A program made the position numbers and the translations under genes. Below the pieces are notes generated by a model. It was given only the letters and a program-made list of their open reading frames with translations. It searched no databases and was not told the origin of the DNA. This document shows positions 53,254-63,155 of a stretch of DNA of 64,000 nucleotides, piece by piece. Within the stretch, counting starts at the first letter, position 1. Each line of letters starts with the position of its first letter. Source of the DNA: Bog-159 sp963818855 (lineage in GTDB: Bacteria; Acidobacteriota; Terriglobia; Bryobacterales; Bryobacteraceae); assembly GCA_963818855.1 (NCBI GenBank), contig CAWFUH010000017.1, forward strand, positions 1-64,000. Reading direction: 5' to 3'.

Positions 53254-54549
53254 ATGCTAGCCATCCTGGGCTTCGCGACAATTCTGGCCTTGCTGGCGGT
53301 CATTCTCGGCAAGAAGATGACGCCGCTGGCGGCACTCATCGCCGTCCCGGTCCTATCGGCCATGATCGGCGGGTTCGGCTTGCAGACAGCCGGCTTCATC
53401 GTGCACGGAATTCAGAGCGTCTCCGCCGTAGCGGGGATGTTCATTTTCGCCATTGTGTATTTCGGGATTATGACAGATGCCGGGATGCTCGACCCTCTTG
53501 TCGACGGCATTCTGTCCGCCGTGGGAAGCAACCCGCCGCGCATCGTGGCCGGCACGGCGTTGCTCGCTCTGCTTGTTCATCTCGACGGCTCCGGCGCCGT
53601 GACGTTTCTGGTCACCATACCCGTGATGCTGCCTCTGTACCAGCGGCTCGCCATGGATAAGCGAGTCCTAGCGTGCTCGGCCTCCATGGCCGCCGGCGTG
53701 AATTTTCTGCCGTGGACAGGGCCGATGATCCGTTCCGCCGCTTCTTTGAAGATTCCCGTCGCCTCTATTTTCAACCCGCTGGTCCCGGTGCAGGTAGTAG
53801 GGCTGACGTTTGTCTTTGCGTGCGCATGGTGGCTCGGCAGACGGGAAGCCAGAAGGCTGGGGCTCTCTGGGGCTGGTGCAAGGCAAGTCCTGTGCCGCGA
53901 GATCGACAAACAGCAATTGGCGCTTCGCCGGCCGCGGCGCGTTTGGATCAACCTGGGTCTGACGCTGGTCATGGTCGCGGGGATGATCTGGTTCAAGATC
54001 GAGCCGGTTGCCGTCTTCATGGTAGGCGTCGTGCTCGCATTGCAGATCAACTATCCCGATCTTCAATTGCAACGGGAGCGGATCGACGCGCATGCCAAGG
54101 CCGCACTGATGATGGCCGGGGTTCTCTTATCGGCGGGCGCCTTCACCGGGATCATGCGCGAGTCCGGCATGCTGGCTGCCATGGCGAAGGCTGCGGTTCG
54201 ATTCGCGCCGGCAGGCTGGGGCGCGCACTTGCCCGTGGTGCTTGGCGTAATCTCCATGCCGCTCAGTCTGCTCTTCGACCCGGACTCGTTCTACTTCGGC
54301 GTGCTCCCGGTGCTGGCCGAGGTTGGCAAGACATTCGGCGTCACGCCGGTTCACATGGCGCAAGCTGCGGTTCTGGGCCAGATGACGGCCGGCTTCCCGG
54401 TAAGCCCCCTTACTCCCGCGACATTCCTGATTGTCGGCTTGACCGGAGTGGAACTCGGCGACCACCAGAAATTCGCGGCGCCGTTTCTTTTTGGAGCGTC
54501 CCTGTTGATGACAGCCGCCTGCCTCATATTCAGAGTGTTTCCATTTTGA
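53254..54549 (+). CDS. CitMHS-family carboxylate transporter
   Basis: A 431-residue membrane protein with about 11-12 helices. The family pattern is clear: FGIMTDAGMLDPLVDGILSA, LLVHLDGSGAVTFLVTIPVM, NFLPWTGPMIRSAASLKI, a cytoplasmic loop around residue 205, and SLLFDPDSFYFGVLPVLAEV, TAGFPVSPLTPATFLIVGL. CitMHS proteins import metal-citrate or related acids with protons. It forms a two-gene unit with the CoA-transferase. Confidence 0.92.
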   Translation: MLAILGFATILALLAVILGKKMTPLAALIAVPVLSAMIGGFGLQTAGFIVHGIQSVSAVAGMFIFAIVYFGIMTDAGMLDPLVDGILSAVGSNPPRIVAGTALLALLVHLDGSGAVTFLVTIPVMLPLYQRLAMDKRVLACSASMAAGVNFLPWTGPMIRSAASLKIPVASIFNPLVPVQVVGLTFVFACAWWLGRREARRLGLSGAGARQVLCREIDKQQLALRRPRRVWINLGLTLVMVAGMIWFKIEPVAVFMVGVVLALQINYPDLQLQRERIDAHAKAALMMAGVLLSAGAFTGIMRESGMLAAMAKAAVRFAPAGWGAHLPVVLGVISMPLSLLFDPDSFYFGVLPVLAEVGKTFGVTPVHMAQAAVLGQMTAGFPVSPLTPATFLIVGLTGVELGDHQKFAAPFLFGASLLMTAACLIFRVFPF

Positions 54550-54658
54550 CGGAGGTGGAAGTGTCTGACGAATTCGGCCTGAGGAATCCATCATCTTAAG
54601 AGCATTTGGCCAACGTGGCTTTGCGCGCCATGCGAAAATCACTGCTGTAGGACTCCAT

Positions 54659-56629
54659 ATGAATAACAGACCCAAATTTTCGAGGCGGCTCTTTGCAGCC
54701 GCAATCGCAGGTTCGGCTACAACTCTCGCTCAGCAACCGGCAGCCTCGCCGGCTCCCGCGCAGGTCCCTCCGGCCGCCGGCAGACGAACGCAGCCGGTCG
54801 AGCCGCTGCCGTTCGCGGAGACTCTCGTCTTCACGCGGAAGGATGCCGAACTCCGCACTGCGCCTTACCCCATGCCGCAGGTGCGGCTCCTGACCGGTCC
54901 TTGCAAGCAAGCCGCCGACTACAACCGCGCGTACTTGATGCGCATCGCGCCGGATCGGCTCCTCCACACCTTTCGCCTGAACGCCGGCCTCGCCAGTTCG
55001 GCGCAACCGCTCGGCGGATGGGAAGAGCCCCGCGGAGAACTTCGCGGCCATGTGATGGGACACTATCTTTCCGCATGTGCTTTGCGCGCCGCCTCGGCCG
55101 GAGATACGGAGATCAAGGCGCGCGGCGATGAAATCGTCGCCGAGCTCGCGCGCTGTCAGAACCAGTTGGCGAGCGGGGGATACCTGAGCGCGTTTCCCCT
55201 CGAGTTCTTCGACCGCCTGGACAAGGGCAAAAACGTCTGGGCGCCTTTTTACACCTACCACAAGATCCTGGCGGGCATGCTTGACATGTACTTCCATGCC
55301 GGCAACAAAAAGGCCCTCGAAGTCGCCAGCGGAATGGCAGCCTGGGCGGACGAGTGGAGCGCTTCGAAGCCGGAAGCCCACATGCAGGAAATCCTGCGGG
55401 TTGAATTCGGCGGGATGAGCGAGGCGCTTTACAATCTTGCCGCCGCCACCAACGACGATCGCTGGGCGAAAGTGGGGGACCGATTCCACAAGAAGGAGTT
55501 CCTCACTCCGCTCGCACAGCACCGCGACGAACTGCGCGGCCTGCACATGAACACGCACGTCCCGCAAGTGATCGGCGCGGCCCGGCGCTTCGAACTGACC
55601 GGCGATCCGCGGTTCCACGACGTGGCGGAATTCTTCTGGTACGCGGTAGTATCGGCCCGGACCTATGCCACCGGCGGTAGCAGCAATAACGAGCACTGGC
55701 TGACCTCGCCGGGGCGCTTGGCGGCGGAGTGGCGAACGGCCGCGCATCACCAGGAGTGCTGCTGCGCTTACAACATGATGAAGTTAACGCGCCATCTCTA
55801 CAAGTGGACCGGAGATCCGCGCTTTTTCGATTACTACGAGCGCAATCTGTTCAACCACCGGCTGGGAACAATCCAGCTCGAGACAGGCCATACCGTCTAC
55901 TTCCTTTCCACGGCGCCCGGAGCGTGGAAGGGGCTGTGCGCGGAGGACAAGTCGTTCTGGTGCTGTACGGGTACAGGTTTCGAAGAATATGCAAAATTGA
56001 ATGACAGCATTTACTACCGCCACGAACGCGGCGTTACGGTGAACCTGTACATCGCCTCGGAGTTGGACGATCATGAGCGCGCCATTGGGTTGCGCCAGAA
56101 CACGCGATTTCCGGACGAGCCGCGCACGTCTTTTACGATCACCAGTGCGCCGTCATCAGAATGGACGCTGCGCCTGAGGATTCCATCGTGGACCTCCTCC
56201 GCGGCAGTCAAGGTCAATGGCCGTCTCCTGGAAGCGACCCCGGGATCGGGCAGCTATTTCAGCATCGGGCGCACATGGAAGAAGGGCGACCGCGTCGATC
56301 TGGAGTTTCCCATGAGCCTGGCGGCCGAGCCCTTCCCCGACGAACCGCGCGTGCAGGCCTTTCGATATGGACCCATCGTTCTGGCCGGCGATCTGGGCGC
56401 TCAGGGACTCACCGAAGAGTTGATTCTCGATCAGCAGGGACCCGCGGTCGGCAAGATTCCCGGGAACGTGCCCGAGTTGCACGCTTCGGGCAAGAAGCTG
56501 GAAGACTGGATCGAGCGGGATGATTCTGCGCCGCTGACATTCCGCGCCGCGGGTTCAGAAGGCGGCGTGACGCTAAGACCCCTGAACCAGTTGTGGGGGA
56601 GATACGCCACTTACTTGACCTTGTCGTAA
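54659..56629 (+). CDS. GH127 beta-L-arabinofuranosidase-type enzyme, exported
   Basis: A 656-residue protein with a twin-arginine-like signal (FSRRLFAAAIAGSATTLA) and a proline-rich linker (24-50). The (alpha/alpha)6 barrel carries GGWEEPRGELRGHVMGHYLS, WAPFYTYHKILAGMLDMYFH, and the cysteine-glutamate site HHQECCCAYNMMKLTRHLYK together with SFWCCTGTGFEEYAKLNDSI. In GH127 a Glu and three Cys bind zinc and one Cys is the nucleophile; all are present. It should release beta-L-arabinofuranose. Same direction as the transporter gene upstream. Confidence 0.93.
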   Translation: MNNRPKFSRRLFAAAIAGSATTLAQQPAASPAPAQVPPAAGRRTQPVEPLPFAETLVFTRKDAELRTAPYPMPQVRLLTGPCKQAADYNRAYLMRIAPDRLLHTFRLNAGLASSAQPLGGWEEPRGELRGHVMGHYLSACALRAASAGDTEIKARGDEIVAELARCQNQLASGGYLSAFPLEFFDRLDKGKNVWAPFYTYHKILAGMLDMYFHAGNKKALEVASGMAAWADEWSASKPEAHMQEILRVEFGGMSEALYNLAAATNDDRWAKVGDRFHKKEFLTPLAQHRDELRGLHMNTHVPQVIGAARRFELTGDPRFHDVAEFFWYAVVSARTYATGGSSNNEHWLTSPGRLAAEWRTAAHHQECCCAYNMMKLTRHLYKWTGDPRFFDYYERNLFNHRLGTIQLETGHTVYFLSTAPGAWKGLCAEDKSFWCCTGTGFEEYAKLNDSIYYRHERGVTVNLYIASELDDHERAIGLRQNTRFPDEPRTSFTITSAPSSEWTLRLRIPSWTSSAAVKVNGRLLEATPGSGSYFSIGRTWKKGDRVDLEFPMSLAAEPFPDEPRVQAFRYGPIVLAGDLGAQGLTEELILDQQGPAVGKIPGNVPELHASGKKLEDWIERDDSAPLTFRAAGSEGGVTLRPLNQLWGRYATYLTLS

Positions 56630-56641
56630 TTTCGGTTCGGG

Positions 56642-58711
56642 TCAGGGTATCAAATCGGCATCCCATGAACCCAGGATCAAAGTACCGTCGTATTCGCGAC
56701 TGCTGACGATCCCTTTGCGCCGGCCCTGGATGGGAATCCTCTGCTCCCGCTGCGTGGTGTTCACGTAGAGGGTCCGCCCATCCACAACCCTCGCGTACAC
56801 TCCATCGGGAGTGCGGGGGCCGGGTTCAACGCCTGCCATTTTGTAAATGGAGTTGAGCACCGGCCCGATCGCGGACGCCTTCGACTCAGTCGCCAGGTAG
56901 ATGGCGTTACCCTTGCCGAACCTATTGATCGTGACTACCGGGGAACGGCCGGGCGCATTCGTGAATCGCGACAGGACCGTAGCCGTCGACGGTTCAAGCA
57001 CTTCGTACCACCGTACGCCGCTCGCGACGGATGCGCCATCCAGTTCGAAGGTCAGCGGGGATTCAACCTCATAGAACTCGTTGGTCTTCAGTCCGAAGAC
57101 GTCGCTCAGGCGCCCCGGCAGAGGCGTCTCGAACCATTGGGCGTGCTCGTCGACTTTGGCTGACAACGCCGTCATCAGCACCGTGCCGCCGCCGCTCACA
57201 TAGTCGCGCAGAGCCTGTGCGCCGGCGGCGTCCATCACGTAATCGGCCGGCACAACGATGAGCTTGTAACGACTAAGCTCATGATTGCCGATGTTGATGA
57301 ACGCAACGTCCAGGTTCGCACGGAACAACGGCTCAAACGCTTCTTCCACTTGGTTGGCATAAGGGGTTTTGAAGTATTGCCGCGTGGTGCTGGACGGTCC
57401 GTTCGGGTGCGAAGCAATGAAGGAATCGAACGAATAGGCGATCGCCACCTCGGGACGGGCATAGCGCGGAAATCCGAATTTCGAGAGCTGTTTGAATTCC
57501 GCAGCAATTCGCGCAAACTCGGCGACTTTCCACGATGCCGTTCCGTCGTGATCGAGAAGTCCGAACAGCGCCTGCGCTTCTCCGCCGACGTGGCTGTTGA
57601 AGGTCCACGCCAGAACCGCCTGGGCGCCGATCAGCAGGGCCTCGTAGGCGTACATTCGGCTGCGGCCGGGCGTTCCGTAAAAGCCCCCACCGCCGGCGGT
57701 AAATTCGTTGAACCAGATGGGCGTTTTCAGGTCCCCTTTGGTCATCAGCGCGCCCAGCGCGCCACTCACCGGATCGCCGGGATAGAACCCTTCTGCGCCA
57801 TACGACACGTAAGACTTGTAGGTGCTGAGATAGTCGAAGCCTCGTCTCCCGGCGGTATCCCAGAGATTTGAGATCGCCGGGACATTGAGCATATTGCGCC
57901 GCCGAATGGCGTCCAGCTCCCGGAGGCGATCGACGGTAACATCGGACCAGTAGCGATGGAGGTCCAGGTAGCGTTCGGCCGGTCCGGGCCCGTTGGCGAG
58001 CGGCAGGTCGATGTCTTCGAAGCTGTTCAGCCCGCGCGACCAGCGCTGTGTGGCCCAGGCTTTATTGAGATTCGCAACCGTTCCGTACTTCGTCTTCAGC
58101 CATGCTATGAAGCGCTGCCGGTCCGGCTCTGAATAGGACATGAACCCGTTTCCGATTTCGTTGTCGTAGCCGATGGCGATGACCGCGGGATGGTGTGCGT
58201 ACCGTTTGGTAATCGCGTCGGCGAGTATTCCCGCTTCACGAACGTAGTCCGGATCGGCGATGTTGTCCATGTATCGCTCCGCGGGCGGTACACGAGCGCC
58301 GTTTTCGTTCACGATGTCCACACCCGGGTGTGCGCGATGCAGCCAGATCGGGGCCGGGAGGCCAGGAAGGTCGACGATGACCCGGATGCCATTGGCATGC
58401 ATCTTGTCCATGATCTTGTCGAACCATTCAAATTCGAACTTGCCGCGCGAGGGTTCGAATGAGTCCCAGGATAAGTCGCCCATGCGGACAACATTGAATC
58501 CCGCGCTTCTCATGATGGCGATATCGCGATCGATCTGTTCGGCGGAGCGATCGACGGGCTGATAGCACGTGCCTACAAAGAGTTGTCCGGGGCCTGGCCA
58601 GTTGGCGTGGGCGGGCGTGTCCTGGGCGCGGGCGCGAGGGCTACAAGCTGCTGCCACGACCAGGCACAACACAAGTTGCTTAACCAAACGACAGCTAAAA
58701 TCTTGGCACAT
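56642..58711 (-). CDS. GH42 beta-galactosidase, exported
   Basis: A 689-residue protein, signal peptide around VKQLVLCLVVAAACSPRARA. GH42 barrel: FNVVRMGDLSWDSFEPSRGK, AHPGVDIVNENGARVP, the acid/base in AIGYDNEIGNGFMSYS, and the nucleophile in IWFNEFTAGGGGF, followed by the trimerisation-type domain (YKLIVVPADYVMDAAGAQAL, SGGGTVLMTALSAKV) and a C-terminal beta domain. It should remove beta-galactose from xyloglucan or galactan side chains. The start at 58711 is chosen for signal-peptide length; ATGs at 58738 and 58768 are possible. Its end faces the GH127 end with 12 bases between. Confidence 0.92.
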   Translation of the reverse strand: MCQDFSCRLVKQLVLCLVVAAACSPRARAQDTPAHANWPGPGQLFVGTCYQPVDRSAEQIDRDIAIMRSAGFNVVRMGDLSWDSFEPSRGKFEFEWFDKIMDKMHANGIRVIVDLPGLPAPIWLHRAHPGVDIVNENGARVPPAERYMDNIADPDYVREAGILADAITKRYAHHPAVIAIGYDNEIGNGFMSYSEPDRQRFIAWLKTKYGTVANLNKAWATQRWSRGLNSFEDIDLPLANGPGPAERYLDLHRYWSDVTVDRLRELDAIRRRNMLNVPAISNLWDTAGRRGFDYLSTYKSYVSYGAEGFYPGDPVSGALGALMTKGDLKTPIWFNEFTAGGGGFYGTPGRSRMYAYEALLIGAQAVLAWTFNSHVGGEAQALFGLLDHDGTASWKVAEFARIAAEFKQLSKFGFPRYARPEVAIAYSFDSFIASHPNGPSSTTRQYFKTPYANQVEEAFEPLFRANLDVAFINIGNHELSRYKLIVVPADYVMDAAGAQALRDYVSGGGTVLMTALSAKVDEHAQWFETPLPGRLSDVFGLKTNEFYEVESPLTFELDGASVASGVRWYEVLEPSTATVLSRFTNAPGRSPVVTINRFGKGNAIYLATESKASAIGPVLNSIYKMAGVEPGPRTPDGVYARVVDGRTLYVNTTQREQRIPIQGRRKGIVSSREYDGTLILGSWDADLIP

Positions 58712-58870
58712 ATCCGGGCTTCCGAGACTACCCAGCATACCCTGAGTAGATGGTTGTCGGCGGCGCATCCTCTTGTTGCGGCCGAGCGGGCGTTGCGGTA
58801 CGTTCGAGTTTCCGCACGGCCAATGGCGGTGACGGGGTAGTGATGAACGCCCCGAGAAGGGGGAGTGCAG

Positions 58871-60526
58871 ATGAAGAGTGGAACCGGCGGCTTCGACCGG
58901 AGAGAATTCGTCGCCGGCAGCGCCGGTCTACTTGCAGCCGCCAAGTCCGCGTTATGTCAGCAGAGCCCCTACTCGGACGCTAATTTTACCGGCGGCCCGA
59001 TCTCGGGTCCGTTTCGGCCGAATTGGGAATCGCTCCGAGCCTACCGGTTCCCCGATTGGTTCCGCGATGCGAAGTTCGGCATCTGGGCGCATTGGAGCCC
59101 GCAATGCGTTCCCGAGCAGGGCGATTGGTATGCCCGAGGCATGTACATTCAGGGCAGTTCTCAGTACAACCACCACGTCAAAGCTTACGGTCACCCTTCG
59201 CAATTCGGGTATAAAGACGTCTGTCATATCTGGCGGGCGGAGAACTGGAATCCCGAGGACCTGGTTCGGCTCTACGGCAGGGCCGGCGCCAGGTATTTCG
59301 TCGCACTCGCCAATCACCATGGAAACTTCGATTGCTGGGACTCGAAATACCAGCCTTGGAATTGCGTCAGAGTCGGACCGGGAAAGGATATCGTCGGTAC
59401 CTGGGAAAAAGTTGCCCGCGCGCAGGGGCTGAGGTTCGGAATCACCGTGCATGGCACGCCGGGGCGGGTTTGGAAGGAGTTCATGCCGGTCCGCTATGGC
59501 AGCGATGCCACCGGTCCTTTGCAGGGCGTGCCCTACGATGGTGTTTTAACGAAGGCGGACGGCAGAGGCAAGTGGTGGGAGGGAATGGACCCGCAGCAAC
59601 TCAACGGACGTCCGCACGGCAAAGACGAGCCCTGTCCAGAGTTCGTGGAGAACTTTATGTTGCGCACCCAGGATTTGATCGACAAATACAACCCGGACCT
59701 CTTGTATTTCGACGATAACCTCGATTGGTGGTTTGACGCGGGAGCGCCGGCGGGCAGAGAGTTGAACGTGTGGCTCGGCATGCCGGACCTTGCACCCCAC
59801 ATCATGGCGTACTACTACAACGCCAACCTCCGCCGGAACGCGGGCAGACTGGACGCGGTATTCAATATCAAAAATGTTCCCCGCGCGGTGCTGAGCACTC
59901 TGGTCCGTGATTTCGAAATGAGTCAGGCGGATGAAGTGGAATCCAATCCATGGCAAACGGACACCTGCATCGGGGGTTGGCATTACAGCCGGCCGATTTA
60001 CGAGAATCATCGCTACCGCACGCCCGAGTCCATGATTCACCTTCTGGTCGATGTCGTGAGCAAGAACGGTAATCTGCTGTTGAACATACCCCTGCCTGGT
60101 CACGGCAGGCCCGACGACGATGAGTTCGCGTTTCTGGACAAGTTCGGCGCCTGGATGGCGCTCAACAGCGAGGCGATTTACGCCACCCGGCCTTGGAAAA
60201 TCCATGGGGAAGGTCCGACGAAGGGCGGCGGTTCGCTGTATGGTGGCCGCGGCCCGCAATTTGTCGCGGGCGATATCCGCTTTACGACCAAGGGGGACTC
60301 GCTATACGCCACAGCGCTAGCTTGGCCCGAAGATGGAAAGCTTGTGATTCGGTCGCTCGCTTCGGATTCCCCGCATTACAGCGGCGCAGTCGCCAGAATC
60401 GGACTGCTGGGTTCGGAATCCAATCTCACCTGGTCGCGCGGTGCGGAAGGAGTCACGGTAAACTTTCCCGATAAGCCACCCTGCGATTACGCGTACGTAC
60501 TCAAGATTAACCCCCTGGGAACGTGA
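58871..60526 (+). CDS. GH29 alpha-L-fucosidase, exported
   Basis: A 551-residue protein with a twin-arginine signal (FDRREFVAGSAGLLAAA). GH29 features: FRDAKFGIWAHWSPQCVPEQ, DWYARGMYIQGSSQYNHHV, YFVALANHHGNFDCWDSKYQ, LLYFDDNLDWWFDAG with the nucleophile Asp, and KNGNLLLNIPLPGHGRPDD. It removes alpha-L-fucose from plant or microbial glycans. The ATG at 58871 follows GGGGGAG by five bases and is preferred over the GTG six bases earlier. Three bases separate its stop from the GH3 gene. Confidence 0.93.
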   Translation: MKSGTGGFDRREFVAGSAGLLAAAKSALCQQSPYSDANFTGGPISGPFRPNWESLRAYRFPDWFRDAKFGIWAHWSPQCVPEQGDWYARGMYIQGSSQYNHHVKAYGHPSQFGYKDVCHIWRAENWNPEDLVRLYGRAGARYFVALANHHGNFDCWDSKYQPWNCVRVGPGKDIVGTWEKVARAQGLRFGITVHGTPGRVWKEFMPVRYGSDATGPLQGVPYDGVLTKADGRGKWWEGMDPQQLNGRPHGKDEPCPEFVENFMLRTQDLIDKYNPDLLYFDDNLDWWFDAGAPAGRELNVWLGMPDLAPHIMAYYYNANLRRNAGRLDAVFNIKNVPRAVLSTLVRDFEMSQADEVESNPWQTDTCIGGWHYSRPIYENHRYRTPESMIHLLVDVVSKNGNLLLNIPLPGHGRPDDDEFAFLDKFGAWMALNSEAIYATRPWKIHGEGPTKGGGSLYGGRGPQFVAGDIRFTTKGDSLYATALAWPEDGKLVIRSLASDSPHYSGAVARIGLLGSESNLTWSRGAEGVTVNFPDKPPCDYAYVLKINPLGT

Positions 60527-60529
60527 CTT

Positions 60530-63142
60530 ATGACCATCCGTTTTCCGTGCAACTTGAGACTGCATGTACTCGCGATTGTGGTATCGCTGACTGTCGTCTC
60601 GTCAGCACAACAGACGGGCAGCGCTCCGTACCTGGATCCGAACTTACCGCCGGAACGCCGCGCCGCGGACCTGGTCTCCCGAATGACGCTGGAGGAAAAG
60701 GTACTCCAGATGCAAAACAGCGCGCCCGCGATTCCACGTCTCGGCGTACCTGTTTACAACTGGTGGAATGAGGCGCTGCATGGCGTTGCTCAGGGGCGCG
60801 CCACGGTTTTCCCCCAGGCTATTGCGCTTGGCGCGACATGGAATCCCGACCTGCTGCATCGCGTGGCCGACGCGATTTCTACGGAAGCGCGGGCCAAGTA
60901 CCATGAAGCCCAGCGCCGTGCTCCTGTGCCCGAAGTCGGGCCCGGAGCCGCTCCCGGCCGCACCGCCGGGTTGACATACTGGTCGCCGAACATTAACATC
61001 TTCCGCGATCCCCGCTGGGGGCGCGGGCAGGAGACCTACGGCGAAGATCCGTACCTTACCGGCCGCATGGGCGTGGCGTTCGTTAAAGGCATGCAGGGCG
61101 ACGATCCGCATTATTTGAAAGTGGTAGCCACGCCCAAGCACTATGCCGTGCATAGCGGTCCGGAGCCGCTGCGGCACACCTTCGACGTCAAGGTAAGCGA
61201 GTACGACCTCGTGAACACCTATCTCCCCGCCTTCAAGGCCGCGGTGACGGAAGGCAAAGCGGATTCGGTGATGTGCGTGTATAACTCGGTGGATGGCGTG
61301 CCGGGGTGCGCCAACGCGGACCTACTGCAAAAGCGCCTGCGGGATGAGTGGGGCTTCCAAGGCTACGTCGTGAGCGATTGCGGCGCCATCGGCGATATCT
61401 TCCGAAGTCACAAATATGTTGCCACTGAAGGTGAAGCGGCCGTGTCGGCCGTCAAAGCGGGCACGGACCTCACCTGCGGCGGCGAGTATCGGAGCTTGGT
61501 TGACGAAGTCAAGGCCGGCCACATCACGGAAGCTGAGATTACGCGATCGGCGGAGCGACTCTTTGTAGCGCGAATCCGGCTGGGCATGTTCGATCCCCCG
61601 GATCGCGTCCCCTACGCCAAGATTCCGTACTCCGAGAACGATTCCGCCGCGCACCGCGAACTGGCGCGCGTGGCGGAGCGCGAAGCCATCGTGCTGCTGA
61701 AGAACCAGGGTGGCTTCCTGCCTCTGAAATCCTCGGTAACCAGGATCGCGGTGGTTGGTCCGTCGGCGAACGATCCGATCGGCCTGCTGGGTAACTACAA
61801 CGGCATCTCCTCGAAGCAGGTGACTCCGCTAGAAGGCATCCGGCAGCAGTTCGCCAACGCCAAAGTGCAATACTCCCTTGGCGCCACCTATACCAGCAGC
61901 ACGCCGGCGTTGGTCGACGCGAACGTCTTCGTTACACCGGACGGCAAGGGCGGAGGTTTGCAAGCCGAGTACTTCGACAATCCGGATTTCCAGGGCCAGC
62001 CGAAGCTGCGCGGCGTGGAGACGCGTGTGTACTTCGACGCCAACATGGAAGAGCCCGCCGTGCTGGCGGCCGTCGCAGGCGACAGGTATTCCATCCGGTG
62101 GACAGGCACGTTGGTTCCCCCGGCCACTGGCGATTATGTGATATCCGCGCGCACCGGCATCTGGAACCGTGAGGGCAAGATCAAGCTGTTCCTCGATGAC
62201 AAGGAAGCCAACACCAGTGGACCCGCGGGCGCCCGGCCGGCCGGACTGGGACCGGGGCAGGGGCAAGGTCCGCGCCGCGCAGGGGCGGTGCCTTTGGTGT
62301 TGGAAGGCGGACGCAGGTACGCCGTCAGAGTGGAATACACGCAGAACGGCCCCGGTGGCGGAGCCCAATTGAGCTGGATTCCGCCGGCTGCCGTGATGCT
62401 GGCTGAAGCCGGGAAGGTGGCGCTGGATTCCGACGTGACGCTGGTCTTCGTCGGCCTCAATGGGTCGCAGGAAGGAGAGGGTCATGACCGCACTGCGATT
62501 GACCTGCCGGAGCCGCAGGAAAGCCTGGTGAAGGCCATGATCGCTACCGGCAAGCCAGTGGTAGTGGTTCTGACTAGCGGGAGCGCAGTGGCCATCAACT
62601 CCGCCGCGGCGGGAGCCACCGCGATGCTTTCGGCCTGGTACGGCGGCGAGGAGGCCGGCACGGCGATCGCGGAGACTCTGGCCGGCGCCTATAACCCGGC
62701 GGGGCGTCTTCCGATGACGTTCTATAAGAGCCTTGACCAGGTACCTGCGTTTACCGATTACTCCATGAAGGGCCGCACCTATCGCTACTTCAAAGGCGAA
62801 CCGCTGTACCCGTTCGGCTTCGGGCTGAGTTATTCCAGTTTTGCATATTCGGACTTGAGCGCGAAGCGTACCCCGACCGGCGCCGAAGTCCACGCGACGG
62901 TAAAGAATGCCTCATCGCGGGAGGGCGACGAAGTAGTTCAGCTCTACGTCAGTGGTGACGTGGAACAGGACGCGCCGATTCGCAGCCTGCGCGGATTTCA
63001 GCGAATTCACTTGGGTGCGAGCGAGAGCCGCGAGGTGAAATTCATCCTTCCGCCCGAGGGGCTGCCAAAATACAAGGTGGAGATCAGCGTCGGCGGCGGA
63101 CAACCCGTTGGCGGCACCGCATGCGTAAAGGGTGTGCTCTAA
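60530..63142 (+). CDS. GH3 beta-glycosidase with PA14 insertion, exported
   Basis: An 870-residue protein with a Sec signal (LHVLAIVVSLTVVSSAQQ). N-terminal GH3 barrel: YNWWNEALHGVAQGRATVFP, RWGRGQETYGEDPYLTGRMG, VATPKHYAVHSGPEPLRHTF and the nucleophile Asp in GYVVSDCGAIGDIFRS. The C-terminal GH3 domain is interrupted by a PA14 domain (about 470-620, LQAEYFDNPDFQGQPKLRG), then resumes with GEGHDRTAIDLPEPQESLV, and a fibronectin-like domain ends the protein. The NWWNEALHG form is typical of beta-xylosidases. It is probably translated together with GH29. Confidence 0.94.
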   Translation: MTIRFPCNLRLHVLAIVVSLTVVSSAQQTGSAPYLDPNLPPERRAADLVSRMTLEEKVLQMQNSAPAIPRLGVPVYNWWNEALHGVAQGRATVFPQAIALGATWNPDLLHRVADAISTEARAKYHEAQRRAPVPEVGPGAAPGRTAGLTYWSPNINIFRDPRWGRGQETYGEDPYLTGRMGVAFVKGMQGDDPHYLKVVATPKHYAVHSGPEPLRHTFDVKVSEYDLVNTYLPAFKAAVTEGKADSVMCVYNSVDGVPGCANADLLQKRLRDEWGFQGYVVSDCGAIGDIFRSHKYVATEGEAAVSAVKAGTDLTCGGEYRSLVDEVKAGHITEAEITRSAERLFVARIRLGMFDPPDRVPYAKIPYSENDSAAHRELARVAEREAIVLLKNQGGFLPLKSSVTRIAVVGPSANDPIGLLGNYNGISSKQVTPLEGIRQQFANAKVQYSLGATYTSSTPALVDANVFVTPDGKGGGLQAEYFDNPDFQGQPKLRGVETRVYFDANMEEPAVLAAVAGDRYSIRWTGTLVPPATGDYVISARTGIWNREGKIKLFLDDKEANTSGPAGARPAGLGPGQGQGPRRAGAVPLVLEGGRRYAVRVEYTQNGPGGGAQLSWIPPAAVMLAEAGKVALDSDVTLVFVGLNGSQEGEGHDRTAIDLPEPQESLVKAMIATGKPVVVVLTSGSAVAINSAAAGATAMLSAWYGGEEAGTAIAETLAGAYNPAGRLPMTFYKSLDQVPAFTDYSMKGRTYRYFKGEPLYPFGFGLSYSSFAYSDLSAKRTPTGAEVHATVKNASSREGDEVVQLYVSGDVEQDAPIRSLRGFQRIHLGASESREVKFILPPEGLPKYKVEISVGGGQPVGGTACVKGVL

Positions 63143-63155
63143 CGATTGCCGGCGC

